This document shows, in pieces, positions 9,396-18,139 of a stretch of 39,720 nt of DNA. The notes under the pieces are model-generated. The model was not told where the DNA came from, made no database searches, and saw only the letters and a list, made by a program, of their open reading frames with translations. The DNA is taken from contig NZ_BLZO01000065.1 in the NCBI RefSeq assembly GCF_014132355.1, forward strand, positions 1 through 39,720. Direction: 5' to 3'. Both the position numbers and the translations under genes were made by a program. This stretch comes from Okeania sp. KiyG1. Its GTDB lineage: Bacteria; Cyanobacteriota; Cyanobacteriia; Cyanobacteriales; Microcoleaceae. Position 1 is the first letter of the stretch. Each line of letters opens with the position of its first letter.

Positions 9396-9615
9396 AAGGT
9401 AAGGAAGAAGGAAGAAGGAAGAAGGAATAAGGAATAAGGAATAAGGAATAAGGAATAAGGAATAAGGAATAAGGAATAAGGAAGGAGGAAGAAGAAGGAA
9501 GGAGGAAGAAGAAGGAAGGAGGAAGAAGAAGGAAGAAGGAAGGAGGAAGAAGAAGGAAGAAGGAAGGAGGAAGAAGAAGGAAGAAGAAGAAGGAAGAAGA
9601 AGGAAGAAGGAAGGA
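9396..9615 (+). repeat. Polypurine microsatellite tract
   Basis: About 220 bp of almost pure purine on the plus strand, made of GGAAGAA and GGAATAA heptamers and AGGAGGAAGA units. It begins immediately after the kinase stop codon. Minor arrays: seven or more GGAATAA at 9422-9480, then GGAGGAAGAAGAA blocks. It can adopt triplex (H-DNA) structure in principle. The Phe/Leu/Pro-rich open frame on the minus strand is an artefact of the repeat. A similar tract lies at 39188. Confidence 0.9.
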
Positions 9616-9766
9616 GGGCAAAAAAAATTTAAATTTCCTGTCTATATTCACCCTTCGGTTTATACAAACGATAAAGTACGGACATCATAATCAACAATAC
9701 TATCCGCTTTAAGGAGAGATAATAGTTGATTATTAATTGTTGCAAAATTATCTATTAATTACAATC

Positions 9767-9877
9767 TCAAGAAAATTTTTCTACCAGAGCTAATAAAAAA
9801 TTTACAGTTAAAAATCCAACTCCTAAAAGAAGGATAAAAAATAGAGTGACACTAAAAATAGACTGAATTTTTTTCAT
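9767..9877 (-). CDS. Possible 36-aa single-span membrane peptide
   Basis: A small frame reading MKKIQSIFSVTLFFILLLG and onward for 36 residues, a Lys-led hydrophobic helix (about residues 7-30) with a short EKFS tail. It sits in an otherwise repeat-filled gap between the kinase and 10787. The composition looks like a genuine single-span membrane peptide, but there is no clear ribosome-binding site and I cannot match it to a known photosystem or cytochrome small subunit. Conservation in related genomes would decide. Confidence 0.3.
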   Translation of the reverse strand: MKKIQSIFSVTLFFILLLGVGFLTVNFLLALVEKFS

Positions 9878-10039
9878 AGCACATTTTTATACGAGATTTA
9901 GATGGGAAACTGAAAATCAGAAAATACTATATATAAACTGCTCAAAATCGGACAATCAAAACATAGTATTTATTGAATATGTATAGTATTCATATATAAT
10001 ATAGTATATAAGTAAGTCTTATCGCATTTAGATTTATAA

Positions 10040-10267
10040 CCAAAAAATTAGGTTTCAAGCCTCCTCAAGGGGATGAAAAAGCGGTCGTTAGCGGAGCTTC
10101 CCGAAGGGTGGGATGGCGTTTGCTATCGCAAAGCTGCGCTAAAAGCGGAGCGGGTCTGCAAGAACGGGTTTCCTCGCCATATCCAATCGACCAAGAGAAA
10201 ATCAAGTTCAATATTTCAAACCTCTGCCTAAAGTCAGAGATACTGATAACTGATAACTGAAATGACC
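10040..10267. repeat. Repeat family C copy
   Basis: Begins ACCAAAAAATTAGGTTTCAA, has a CCTCCTCAAGGGGATG hairpin, an insert starting GCGGTCGTTAGCGGAGC and ending CGCCATATCCAATCGACC, and ends CTGATAACTGATAACTGA then AAATGACC. Related copies lie at 3391, 25326 and 36230 (inverted). Confidence 0.6.
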
Positions 10268-10331
10268 TCCTTTAATTTGGAAAGTTGATACTCTCGATTA
10301 GTTAAGAAATATCACCAAGTCTTACAATTAT

Positions 10332-10597
10332 TTAGGGCTTACCGATGTAATCTAAAAGCATTGACATATAAATACAAGTGCCTTTTTGGGGTCGAATTGC
10401 AGTGCGCCTGTTTCAGTCTAAAACGCTCAAAAAGTTAGTATTTTACGCGCATAGTTGGACAGAAAAATCTAGGGACAAAACTTAGCTTCTATCTCCTCGC
10501 TCATTCCCATTTCTCCCCTCCTCGGAGGGGTTAGGGGTGGGTTGTCTCCTGTCTCCTGTCTCCTACCCCTACTAAAAGACTTTTGAGCGCAAACCCT
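10332..10597. repeat. Repeat family B copy 2
   Basis: About 266 bp from TTAGGGCTTACCGATG to GCGCAAACCCT, with the shared internal AAAGCATTGACATATA and CTCCTGTCTCCTGTCTCC tracts. It is longer than the other copies because of a CCTCCTCGGAGGGGTTAGGG segment. No target duplication is evident. Confidence 0.6.
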
Positions 10598-10786
10598 ATT
10601 TATGGTTAGAATCCATAGGACAATTTCATAATGGAAATGTAATAGGTATGTTAGGGAAATACTGTTATAAATACAGATAGAGTGAGTTGATTAGTGTCAA
10701 AAAAATTGGCATCAAATACACTCAAGACTAAGAATGGAAAACTTTTTCTGCTACTGCCTTACATTCAGCTTAAGGAATATATAGTT

Positions 10787-11560
10787 ATGGGGAATCAAGA
10801 TTCATTACTCCAGAAAGCTCTGAAGCCAACTTTGCATAAAAAGCATTGGATAAATTTGATGGAGTATGCTTCGATAGTAGGTTCGGCAGTAGGTGCTTTT
10901 GCAGTAGCAGCTGGAAGTCATACTTTTTACGCAGTAGCTCCTCTAACATTGGCCTTATCTCTAAATGTGGCTAATAGATATCGATTTGAACAACAGATAC
11001 AATTATCTCAAGAATCTGAGATGGCAGAAGTTCAAAAATCAGTAGAAAAGCTAGAGAAAAATGCTGTAAAGGTAATAGTAAAGCTTCGTCAACACCTTTC
11101 TACAGATATTGAATTAGTTCGTGAAACACTCTCTACTCAATCAACACAAGGCGTAAACTCGGAAATACAACAGCAACTAACTGCACTAGAATCTTCAGTT
11201 TCTTCTGTACAACAAAGTTTAGCATCTGTAGATACAAAAGCTTTGAGTACAAATGATTGGCAAACAGTGAATGGCCGTCTTTTGGTAATTGAGGAAGCGA
11301 TCGCTAATTTGCAAAGAGATATGGAAGTATTGGCCAAGGAACCTCAATCACAAATATCTCAACTTCAGGCCAAAATTGACTATTTGGAAATACAAAATAC
11401 GGAAGTTGTCAAACCTCATTTGAAGCGCTTGATTACACTTGTGAGGCAATTACAACATACAAGTTATTCAAACTCATCATCTCATCAATCTGTAATTTCA
11501 AAACAACAGCTCAGAGAACGTAATAGCGAGTCAGTGAAGCAACCTGAAGGCAGGTTTTAA
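10787..11560 (+). CDS. Membrane-anchored coiled-coil protein, unknown function
   Basis: 257 aa from the ATG at 10787, preferred over the GTG at 10694 because AAGGA lies about 11 nt upstream and the extra 31 residues are not distinctive. About residues 24-60 form one or two hydrophobic segments (YASIVGSAVGAFAVAAGSHT and the following VAPLTLALSLNVA). The remainder is a long Gln/Glu/Ser-rich coiled coil with heptad patterns (about 70-215), then a short Ser-rich basic tail. No enzyme motif. The architecture suggests a membrane-tethered scaffold; I do not recognise the family. Bounded by repeats, with no operon partner. Confidence 0.6.
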   Translation: MGNQDSLLQKALKPTLHKKHWINLMEYASIVGSAVGAFAVAAGSHTFYAVAPLTLALSLNVANRYRFEQQIQLSQESEMAEVQKSVEKLEKNAVKVIVKLRQHLSTDIELVRETLSTQSTQGVNSEIQQQLTALESSVSSVQQSLASVDTKALSTNDWQTVNGRLLVIEEAIANLQRDMEVLAKEPQSQISQLQAKIDYLEIQNTEVVKPHLKRLITLVRQLQHTSYSNSSSHQSVISKQQLRERNSESVKQPEGRF

Positions 11561-11720
11561 TAATTAATAATTAATAATTAATAATTAATAATTAATAATT
11601 AATAATTACCTCTCTTTTAAAACGGATAGGATTGACTCAAAGGAAAAATTTTCTTTTTATCCCCTTAAAATATGAGGCTTTCAAGCACAATTTTTTGGTA
11701 AATAATAAAACTCTTAAGGT
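11550..11720. repeat. Family A-type repeat (inverted, diverged)
   Basis: A run of AATAATT heptamers (11558-11608) followed by ACCTCTCTTTTAAAACGGAT and TCCCCTTAAAATATGAGGCTT, ending near TTTTTTGGTAAATAAT. This is the family-A order read backwards. The rest of the gap to 12077 holds only the palindrome at 11947 and AT-rich sequence. Confidence 0.5.
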
Positions 11721-11946
11721 AAGTTGATTATTAATGTAGATCTCAAGGAAAATGACTCAGATTATTTTAGAAAAACTCAAGCCTTTTGTGATAGATAGAT
11801 TGAAAATATTGGCTCAAAAAAATAATCGTATTTTCCCATAGGATTAATTTTCACCTTAGATGAAATAATTGGTAATTTTTTTGCAGCATAATTTCTCAGT
11901 CTTATTTGAAATACAGCGTATTTTATATTAGTGAGGTAGAACAGTC

Positions 11947-11963
11947 GCGGGCAAGATGCCCGC
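11947..11963. repeat. GC-rich palindromic repeat
   Basis: GCGGGC(11947-11952)-AAGAT-GCCCGC(11958-11963), a perfect 6-bp stem that stands out in AT-rich sequence. This kind of GGGCAAGATGCCC palindrome is common between cyanobacterial genes. It could act as a terminator or a REP-like site. Confidence 0.6.
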
Positions 11964-12077
11964 ACTTGCATTCACTTGACCATTTTTATGTGTACCTTAT
12001 TTACCTTAAATCTGGTGTAACTATAATTAAATTATCAATTTTGATTACTAATTTAAAGTTAATTATTAACTAAGAAA

Positions 12078-12944
12078 ATGACTATCAATAACAATCCATC
12101 TAATATCAAAATATCTCTACCAGATAATACTCAATTACCAGAATCAGATGGCACTTTTAGTACCAATCCACCTAATATCAAAATATCTCTACCAGACCAC
12201 ACTCAATTACCAGAATCAGACGGCACTTTTGTGAAGAATTTTCAGGAGCATCCCCAAAGCATTTTATTAACAGATTCTATTCTACCTGTACTAGCAAAAA
12301 TTCATCCAGACCAACAATATTGTATAGGTCAAGATTCAGGAATTTATTGGCGAATTGCGGAACCTTTAGACCGAGGTGCTGTTTCTCCAGATTGGTATTA
12401 TATTCCTAATGTTCCACCTAAATTAAATGGTGAAGTTCGTCGTTCCTATGTGTTGTGGCAAGAACTTATTCCACCATTAATTGCTATAGAATTTGTGTCG
12501 GGAGATGGTTCGGAAGAAAGAGATAAAACACCTCTAATTCGAGGGGAAAATGAATCCACACAAAGACCTGGTAAATTCTGGGTTTATGAACAGATAATTT
12601 GACCACCTTTTTATGCTATTTACGAAGTTAAAAAACCAGGAGTAGAAGTATATAAATTGGCAGGAACTAAGTATGAATTAGTAGAGGCAAATGAGCGGGG
12701 TCATTATCCAATTCCAGCGTTAGGAGTAGAGTTAGGTATTTGGTCTGGTAGGTATCAAAATTTGGAACTACCTTGGTTACGCTGGTGGGATAGTAAAGGT
12801 AATTTGTTAACAACAAGTGAAGAAAGGTTGGAAACGACAGAATTATTATTGGCGCAAGAAAGTCAAAAAGCTGAACGGGAACGTCAAAGGGCTGAAAAGT
12901 TGGCAGAAAAGTTAAGAGCGATGGGTATCGATCCAGAGGAGTGA
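12078..12944 (+). pseudogene. Uma2-family protein with an in-frame TGA
   Basis: A Uma2-type (PD-(D/E)XK-like, DUF820) protein common in cyanobacteria. Residues about 50-174 give the SDGSGEERDKT-like region before the break, and the same frame continues after a single TGA (12600-12602) as PPFYAIYEVKKPGVEVYKL, through WDSKGNLL, to a Gln/Glu/Arg coiled-coil tail (AERERQRAEKLAEKLRAMG) typical of the family. One base change (CGA or GGA to TGA) explains the break. The N-terminus has an exact-register 24-residue duplication (NPSNIKISLPDNTQLPESDG repeated as NPPNIKISLPDHTQLPESDG). It is either a young pseudogene or split into two short products. Confidence 0.75.
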
Positions 12945-13143
12945 GGTTTTATGGAAGTTGGTTAGGAAAAAGTAAAAATTGTCCTAAATTTTGGATTTTT
13001 TTAGCTATCTATAAATTTTGATTCGGTGAAGTTTGATTTAATTAAAAAGAACGGTTTAAGTCGAATTGGTCTTGGCAAAAGTTTGATGCTAAGACTAGCG
13101 ATCGCCTGATTTATTCAAAAAGCAATTGGTACATGAATCATAT

Positions 13144-13901
13144 TCATCTTTTATTTTCTATTTTAGGTGTATCTTGAAAGATTATTGGAAAAATTCCTTC
13201 TAAAATAAGAGGCATTGCCAAGAAGAAAAATAATAATAAAAGTAAAAGCATTTGTCCTGGTGGTATTTGCTTAAATATATTGTTGGCTGAAGTGTCTATA
13301 AGTTCGGCTTTTAAACTATCTATGTCATCTTGATTGAAATCCTCTGCAATAGTAACAGCTAATTGTGGCTTGCCAAAAAGTTTAGTACCCCTAAAACGGA
13401 CATTTTCAACTGTTATATCCAGATTTTCTTCAGCAATTTTCTTATTTAATTCCTCTGATTGAAAAAGTTGTTCTATTTTTCTAGTTCTGATTGATAACCT
13501 TCAAAAATTAATTTAATACTACCTTCTTGAATATTTACCAAAATAGTATCATCAGCTAACTGTCGTAAAAGGTCAATAATAGATTTTAATTGTTCTATTG
13601 ATTTTTTTTCAACAGTACCAGAAACAGCAAATGCAGTTCTTTCTTCTATTACTATTTTTTCATTTAAGGCAAGTGTTTCACATATTTGATTATAACTATC
13701 AGGCCGAATTTCCTGTTTTTGAAAAAATTTATTTATCGTAGAGCGAGACAATTTGGTTACCTTTGCAAGTTCAATTTTTGTATAAATTTTTAGGTCTTGG
13801 TCTTGCAAAGCTTTGTAGGCTCTTTCTATCAAGTCATCATCTGCTGCAATCGAAGTTCGCTCTTTAGCTGGAGTTCTTTTACCTTGCTTTGCTTTGTTCA
13901 T
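13144..13901 (-). pseudogene. HTH regulator-like protein, frameshifted (tandem copy 1)
   Basis: The N-terminal 142 aa (13473-13901) carry an HTH: IERAYKALQD...KIELAKVTKLSRSTINKFFQ, then a DSYNQICETLALN helix, like the Xre-type domains that begin many cyanobacterial NACHT and WD40 proteins. The frame stops at a T5 run (13476-13480 on the plus strand). Adding one A to the coding strand continues as KIEQLFQSEELNKKIAEENL and on for about 100 residues, ending in a hydrophobic segment (QMLLLLLFFFLAMPLILEG) near 13180-13240. The whole would be about 250 aa: HTH, effector-associated-like linker, C-terminal membrane helix. Partner unknown. Confidence 0.65.
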
Positions 13902-13955
13902 AGCCAGGTTAATTATATGTGGAGAAGAACCTTAATTTAAACTAATTGTAGTGTA

Positions 13956-14347
13956 TTATTCCATATCTTCTTCTGTTATTGCAAAAAGAAGGTCGCCACT
14001 ACTTAATTCTTGTAAAACTTTAATAATTGTTTCTAACTCTTCTATTAGTTTTTTATCAATCCTACCAGTAATTACAAATGTAGCTGTTTCTTCTGCCGGT
14101 ATTAGTATTTTTTCATTTAAAGCAAGTGTTTCACATATTTTATTATAGTTATCAAACCGAATTTCCTGTTTTTAAAAAATTTATTTATCGTATAGAGAGA
14201 TAATTTAGTTATTTTTGCAAGTTCAACTCTTGGGTAAATTTTTAGTTCTTGCATAGCTTTTTTGGCTCTTTCTATCAAGTCATCATCTGCTGCAATCAAA
14301 GCTCTATCTTTAATCGAAGTTCTTTTACTTTGGCTTGTGTCACTCAT
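13956..14347 (-). pseudogene. HTH regulator-like protein, frameshifted (tandem copy 2)
   Basis: Paralogue of its two neighbours. Residues 1-58 read IERAKKAMQE...RVELAKITKLSLYTINKFF, then the frame is lost near 14173, where copies 1 and 3 have one more base between TTTTT and AAAAAA (plus strand). The restored frame continues RFDNYNKICETLALNEKI to a DKKLIEELETIIKVLQELSS helix and ends EEDME. The copy-to-copy offset is about 451 bp, including the AATTATATG-type leader. Confidence 0.7.
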
Positions 14348-14406
14348 AGCTATATTAATTATATGTTAAAAATAACCTCAATTTGAACTGAACTAATTAT
14401 GTTGTA

Positions 14407-14805
14407 TTATTCCATATCTTTTTCCTCTTCTTGTTTTATTAGAAAAGACAAGTTGTCATCAGTTAGTCGTCGTAAAAGATCAACAATAGATTTTAATTGT
14501 TCTATTTGTTTTTTATCAATACTTCCAGTAATTTTAAAGTCAAAAGTTTCTTCCTCTATTACTATTTTTTCATTTAACGAAAGTGTTTCACATATTTGAT
14601 TATAACTATCAGGCCGAATTGCTTGTTTTTGAAAAAATCTATTTATCGTACTGGGAGATAATTCGGTTTTTATTGCAAGTTGAATTTTTGAATCAATTCT
14701 TAGTTTTTGCATAGCTTTTTCGGTTCTTTCTATCAATTCATTATCTGCTTTAATATAAGTCTGTTTGTTAATCGGAGTTCTTTTACCTTGGCCTGTGCTG
14801 CTCAT
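14407..14805 (-). CDS. Small HTH DNA-binding protein (tandem copy 3, intact)
   Basis: 132 aa, the only uninterrupted member of a four-copy tandem family. The HTH is at about 27-62 (KIQLAIKTELSPSTINRFFQ), then DSYNQICETLSLNEKIVIEE and a helical tail KKQIEQLKSIVDLLRRLTDD. It ends in the acidic EEEKDME and lacks the C-terminal membrane helix seen in copy 1. The N-terminal domain is the type placed at the start of multi-domain cyanobacterial signalling proteins; here it stands alone, so DNA binding is likely and the ligand or target unknown. All copies share an AT-rich leader, suggesting common control. Confidence 0.7.
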   Translation of the reverse strand: MSSTGQGKRTPINKQTYIKADNELIERTEKAMQKLRIDSKIQLAIKTELSPSTINRFFQKQAIRPDSYNQICETLSLNEKIVIEEETFDFKITGSIDKKQIEQLKSIVDLLRRLTDDNLSFLIKQEEEKDME

Positions 14806-14927
14806 AATGAGATTATTGGACTAGGGGTATCCTAAAATAACTAAAGTGTTCTGGCAATCATAAGACAATCATAAGGCAATCACAAGACCATCAGAGCAAA
14901 ACCTTTACACAGCAAACGTTTCAGGAT

Positions 14928-15070
14928 TTTGAATGAAAAATTTATTTATTCTACTGCGAAACAATTGAGCTATTTCTGCAAGTTTTACTTTTGAAGATAT
15001 TCCTAGTTTCAGCATAGGTTGTTTAGTTATTTTTACACCTTCTAGAAAAGCAAAAATTAATGACTAAAAC
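14928..15070 (-). pseudogene. Decayed fourth copy of the HTH gene
   Basis: Reading the minus strand gives KQPMLKLGISSKVKLAEIAQ then LFRSRINKFFIQNPE, aligning with the HTH of the three neighbours (K-L-R-I-D-S-K-I-Q-L-A; S-T-I-N-R-F-F-Q). Upstream and downstream parts are lost to stops and frameshifts. It is the most decayed copy. Confidence 0.6.
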
Positions 15071-15168
15071 ACTCATAAGTCAAGCATAGAAAACTTACAA
15101 AACAAAGTTTATTTCTATTTTTTCGAGCCATACTAAAAATACAAACGTTATTCGACAAAAATAAAATT

Positions 15169-15357
15169 ATGAACACGGAAAAAATTGAAAAAGTCGTAAT
15201 TACGCAACCCTCTAACCCAACAGAAAATATTCAGGTAAAACCTGATTTGTCTGACAGTGATAGTCTAGGGGATATTATCTTGGCAACAGCTGTTCTAATT
15301 ACAGCGATCGCCAAATTAGTTGAGGTATCTCTTCCAGTAATGAAAAAGAACAAATAA
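15169..15357 (+). CDS. Small single-span membrane protein
   Basis: 62 aa: an acidic, Pro/Ser-containing N-terminal half, then a hydrophobic helix (DIILATAVLITAIAKLVEVS, about 35-54) and a KKNK end. ATG at 15169 with an A-rich leader. The HIP1 octamer lies inside the helix codons (15303-15310). It converges on the vWA gene across a shared terminator. Unknown family; the strong hydrophobicity pattern and clean codon use argue for a real gene. Confidence 0.5.
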   Translation: MNTEKIEKVVITQPSNPTENIQVKPDLSDSDSLGDIILATAVLITAIAKLVEVSLPVMKKNK

Positions 15358-15383
15358 ATAAGTTCTTGAATTAACAGCCTAAT

Positions 15384-15424
15384 CAAAAATCCCGCACTCT
15401 CTTTTTAAGGGAGTAGCGGGATAA
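15384..15424 (-). terminator. Rho-independent terminator for the vWA gene
   Basis: ATCCCGC...GCGGGAT stem extended by CTC/GAG pairs around a TTTTTA loop. Read on the minus strand it is followed by TTTTTGATT, a proper U tract, about 65 bp after the stop of the vWA gene. It may also stop the convergent 62-aa gene. Confidence 0.75.
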
Positions 15425-15487
15425 AAGTCGCAAATTTTGGTGTATACTAATCTAAAATGGGGAAAGTTTTGCCTAAACTCCACCCAT

Positions 15488-17245
15488 CTACTTTTTCTCC
15501 ATCAATTTCTGACTACTTTCAACCATATTAATAAACTCACTCCGATAACCCTCTAAATCCAAACCCTTCGACTCATTTGCCAACTTCAACACTTCATTGA
15601 AACTGGCATCACCTTTATATTCAGAATCTCGCAAAATCATTCCATACTGAGCCACAGCAGCAGCAAATTTAAAATCATTTGAAGCATTATCTAAACTCAC
15701 TCCCTCATCAACAACTGGCTGTTTTATTAACTCAGAAATTGTACCCTTTGGCTCCTTATAACGCAACTTCACTAACATTAATTCATCACTATTATAAGCC
15801 GCTTCCTCAACTTGATTATCTTGATATCTCAACTCATCAACTTCTGGCAATTTCACATTACTTTCTACTCCCACAGGAATAACTTCATAAAGTGCTGTAA
15901 CCGAATGTCCTGCACCTAACTCTCCCGCATCCTTTGTATCATCATTAAAATCTTGAGAACGTAACAGTCGATTTTCATAACCAATTAAACGATAAGCTTG
16001 TACTTTTGCGGGATTAAATTCCACTTGAATTTTCACATCTTTAGCAATAGTTAGTAGAGTTCCTCCCATCTCAGTCACTAACACTTTTTTGGCTTCCAAA
16101 AGATTATCAATATAAGCATAATTGCCATTTCCCTTATTAGCCAACTGTTCCATTTTGGCATCTTTAAAATTACCCGTACCAAAACCAAGCACCGTTAGAA
16201 AAATACCTTCATCTCGATAATTTTCAATCATTCTGACTAATTCAGCATCGCTCGAAACTCCTACATTAAAATCTCCATCAGTTGCCAGAATAACTCGATT
16301 ATTTCCTGAAGATTGATAAAACCTTTTTGCCAAATCGTAAGCAAGTTTAATTCCTTCACCTCCAGCAGTGGAACCACCAGCTTCGAGATTATTAATAGCT
16401 GCGAGAATTTTATCTTTTTCGTTACCTTTTGTTGGCGGTAAAACTACTCCTGCTGCTCCAGCATAAACAACTATTGAGACAGTATCTTTTTCTGTTAGTT
16501 CATCTACCAATAATTGAAAAGCTGATTTGATTAAGGGTAATTTATTAGAAGTATTCATTGAACCAGAAACATCCAAGAGAAAGACTAAGTTACTAGGAGG
16601 TAAATTTTCTGTAACTATATCTTTGCCTTGAATGCCAACATGAACTAATTTATGTTGGGAATTCCAAGGAGAATCAGAAATTTCTGTAGTCAGAGAAAAG
16701 GGGTTATTTGCTTCTGGTTGAGGATAGTCGTAAGTAAAGTAATTGATTAATTCCTCGATTCTCACAGCATCTTTTGGTGGTAGTCTCCCCTCAGTAATAA
16801 AGCGACGTAAATTACTATAAGATGCCGTATCTACATCAATGGAAAATGTCGAGAGGGGATTATTTTTAACGGCTTTAAAAGGGTTGTCATTAATCAGGTT
16901 ATATTCTTCTGTATTTGAGGATTCTAATTCTACTGTAGAATCTATTTCAAACTGTGAAAAACTAGGAGCAGTTTGTGTTAAAGCCATATCTGCTGATTTT
17001 TGACCCCCTCTAGTACCTCCTCCTCTAGTAGCACCTTCTTTGATTCGAGAAAACCTTGAGCTTTGAGGAGTTATATTTAAAGTTGCTGGAGTTGGTGGTG
17101 TAGATGCAGGTGGCGCTGATGAAATTTGTTCTTGTTCTGTTGTTTCTGATTGACTGCCACAGGCTATTAACATTAATAAAGGAAACAAGCCTAGTAATAT
17201 TTTTATTTGGCTAAGTAGGTCGAATTTGACATTTTTTCTATTCAT
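15488..17245 (-). CDS. vWA-domain lipoprotein (YfbK-like)
   Basis: 585 aa from the ATG at 17245, preferred to the upstream frame start at 17290 because the protein then opens with a lipoprotein signal: basic MNRKNVK, hydrophobic core, and lipobox LMLIAC with Cys29. A Ser/Thr/Pro-rich linker with a GGGTRGG patch (to about 100) leads to the YfbK N-terminal domain (SIDVDTASYSNLRRF near 134). The vWA domain follows with a complete MIDAS: DVSGS (225-229), Thr in GGSTAGG (about 293), and Asp in ATDGD (about 323). The C-terminal YfbK domain completes it. Probably anchored on a membrane and binding a partner through a divalent metal; the ligand is unknown. No MoxR ATPase is adjacent. Confidence 0.88.
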   Translation of the reverse strand: MNRKNVKFDLLSQIKILLGLFPLLMLIACGSQSETTEQEQISSAPPASTPPTPATLNITPQSSRFSRIKEGATRGGGTRGGQKSADMALTQTAPSFSQFEIDSTVELESSNTEEYNLINDNPFKAVKNNPLSTFSIDVDTASYSNLRRFITEGRLPPKDAVRIEELINYFTYDYPQPEANNPFSLTTEISDSPWNSQHKLVHVGIQGKDIVTENLPPSNLVFLLDVSGSMNTSNKLPLIKSAFQLLVDELTEKDTVSIVVYAGAAGVVLPPTKGNEKDKILAAINNLEAGGSTAGGEGIKLAYDLAKRFYQSSGNNRVILATDGDFNVGVSSDAELVRMIENYRDEGIFLTVLGFGTGNFKDAKMEQLANKGNGNYAYIDNLLEAKKVLVTEMGGTLLTIAKDVKIQVEFNPAKVQAYRLIGYENRLLRSQDFNDDTKDAGELGAGHSVTALYEVIPVGVESNVKLPEVDELRYQDNQVEEAAYNSDELMLVKLRYKEPKGTISELIKQPVVDEGVSLDNASNDFKFAAAVAQYGMILRDSEYKGDASFNEVLKLANESKGLDLEGYRSEFINMVESSQKLMEKK

Positions 17246-17396
17246 ATTCTTGGCTCTAATATTGATTGAGTATTGAGATAATTTGACCAAAAAATTTTAC
17301 TTAATTTCAGCAAATTAGTCTGAACTACAAAAAAGAGCGATCGCTTTCCGTAAAAGTTATAAAACCCATTTGGGAGCTATTAGGCATCTCCAGGCA

Positions 17397-17418
17397 GGGA
17401 CGTTGCATCCAACGTCCC
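17397..17418. repeat. Palindromic GGGACGTTG repeat
   Basis: GGGACGTTG(17397-17405)-CATC-CAACGTCCC(17410-17418), a perfect 9-bp inverted repeat common between cyanobacterial genes. It lies between the vWA gene and comEB, near a HIP1 site (17336). Confidence 0.65.
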
Positions 17419-17466
17419 TACAAAGTAGGCGGAAAGAATTAATTAATAAGAGTACGATAATGAATT

Positions 17467-18066
17467 TTATTTTTTATTACTGCAAATTTCTATCTCTTTC
17501 TTATTCCCTATTCCCTCTTCCCTAATTTCAGAAGATTTAGGAATAGAGGTGGGATGAAGTAGAGATGTTGCTGCTTTTTGAGCAATTGTTTCTGAGACTT
17601 TAATTTGCTTAATAGTAACTAAACCCTCATTGATAAACATATCTCTTAAAGCTGCCTTTTCCCCACTATTAAAAGGAGTCTCATAAAAAACCTCTTTAAT
17701 GCCACAAGAAATAACCAATTTCAAACAATAAAGACAAGGTTCTAAGGTGACATAAATAACAGCTCCATTCGTAGAAATACCATGTTTTGCAGCTTGAGCA
17801 ATAGCATTAGCTTCTGCATGAACAGAACGAGATGGTAAAACTTTACTAGCATCACAACTACTTAATTCAGGATAACAAAAACCCTGACTTGTACAATGTG
17901 CAGAACCTGAAGGAGAACCATTATAACCAGTTGCTAAAACTTGTTTATCTTTAACTATTACTGCACCCACAGGAAAAGCAAGACAAGTTGAACGAGTAGC
18001 AGCTAGTTTAGCTATCATTAAAAAGTATTCATCCCAAGTTGGTCTTTGATATAATTCTTCTGTCAT
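17467..18066 (-). CDS. comEB: dCMP/cytidine deaminase (ComEB-type)
   Basis: 199-aa zinc deaminase converting dCMP to dUMP, the precursor for ThyX. Zinc and catalytic motifs: SVHAEANAI (His ligand and proton-shuttling Glu) near residue 83, and PCLYC (two Cys ligands) near 109. An upstream GYNGSPSGSAHC motif with extra Cys residues (GFCYPELSSC) fits the dCMP deaminase subfamily. The last 25 or so residues (after SLLHPTS) come from CCCTATTCCC-type repeat DNA, so the tail is probably a neutral extension. It lies just downstream of iscB and on the same strand as dut and thyX. Confidence 0.9.
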   Translation of the reverse strand: MTEELYQRPTWDEYFLMIAKLAATRSTCLAFPVGAVIVKDKQVLATGYNGSPSGSAHCTSQGFCYPELSSCDASKVLPSRSVHAEANAIAQAAKHGISTNGAVIYVTLEPCLYCLKLVISCGIKEVFYETPFNSGEKAALRDMFINEGLVTIKQIKVSETIAQKAATSLLHPTSIPKSSEIREEGIGNKKEIEICSNKK

Positions 18067-18139
18067 CTAAAATAAATGCCGTCGATTACATTATAAATTT
18101 AGTGCCGGAAGGAAAGCAACCAGCAAATAAATTACTTTC

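Noticed and set aside
9391-9651. 86-aa Phe/Leu/Pro/Ser-rich open frame on the minus strand
   Set aside because: It is the translation of the polypurine array and has no independent coding features.
11777-11971. 64-aa minus-strand open frame
   Set aside because: AT-rich spacer crossing the GC palindrome; no domain, no ribosome-binding site.
12078-12944. Two separate Uma2-like genes
   Set aside because: They share one frame and complement each other across one TGA, so they are one broken gene.
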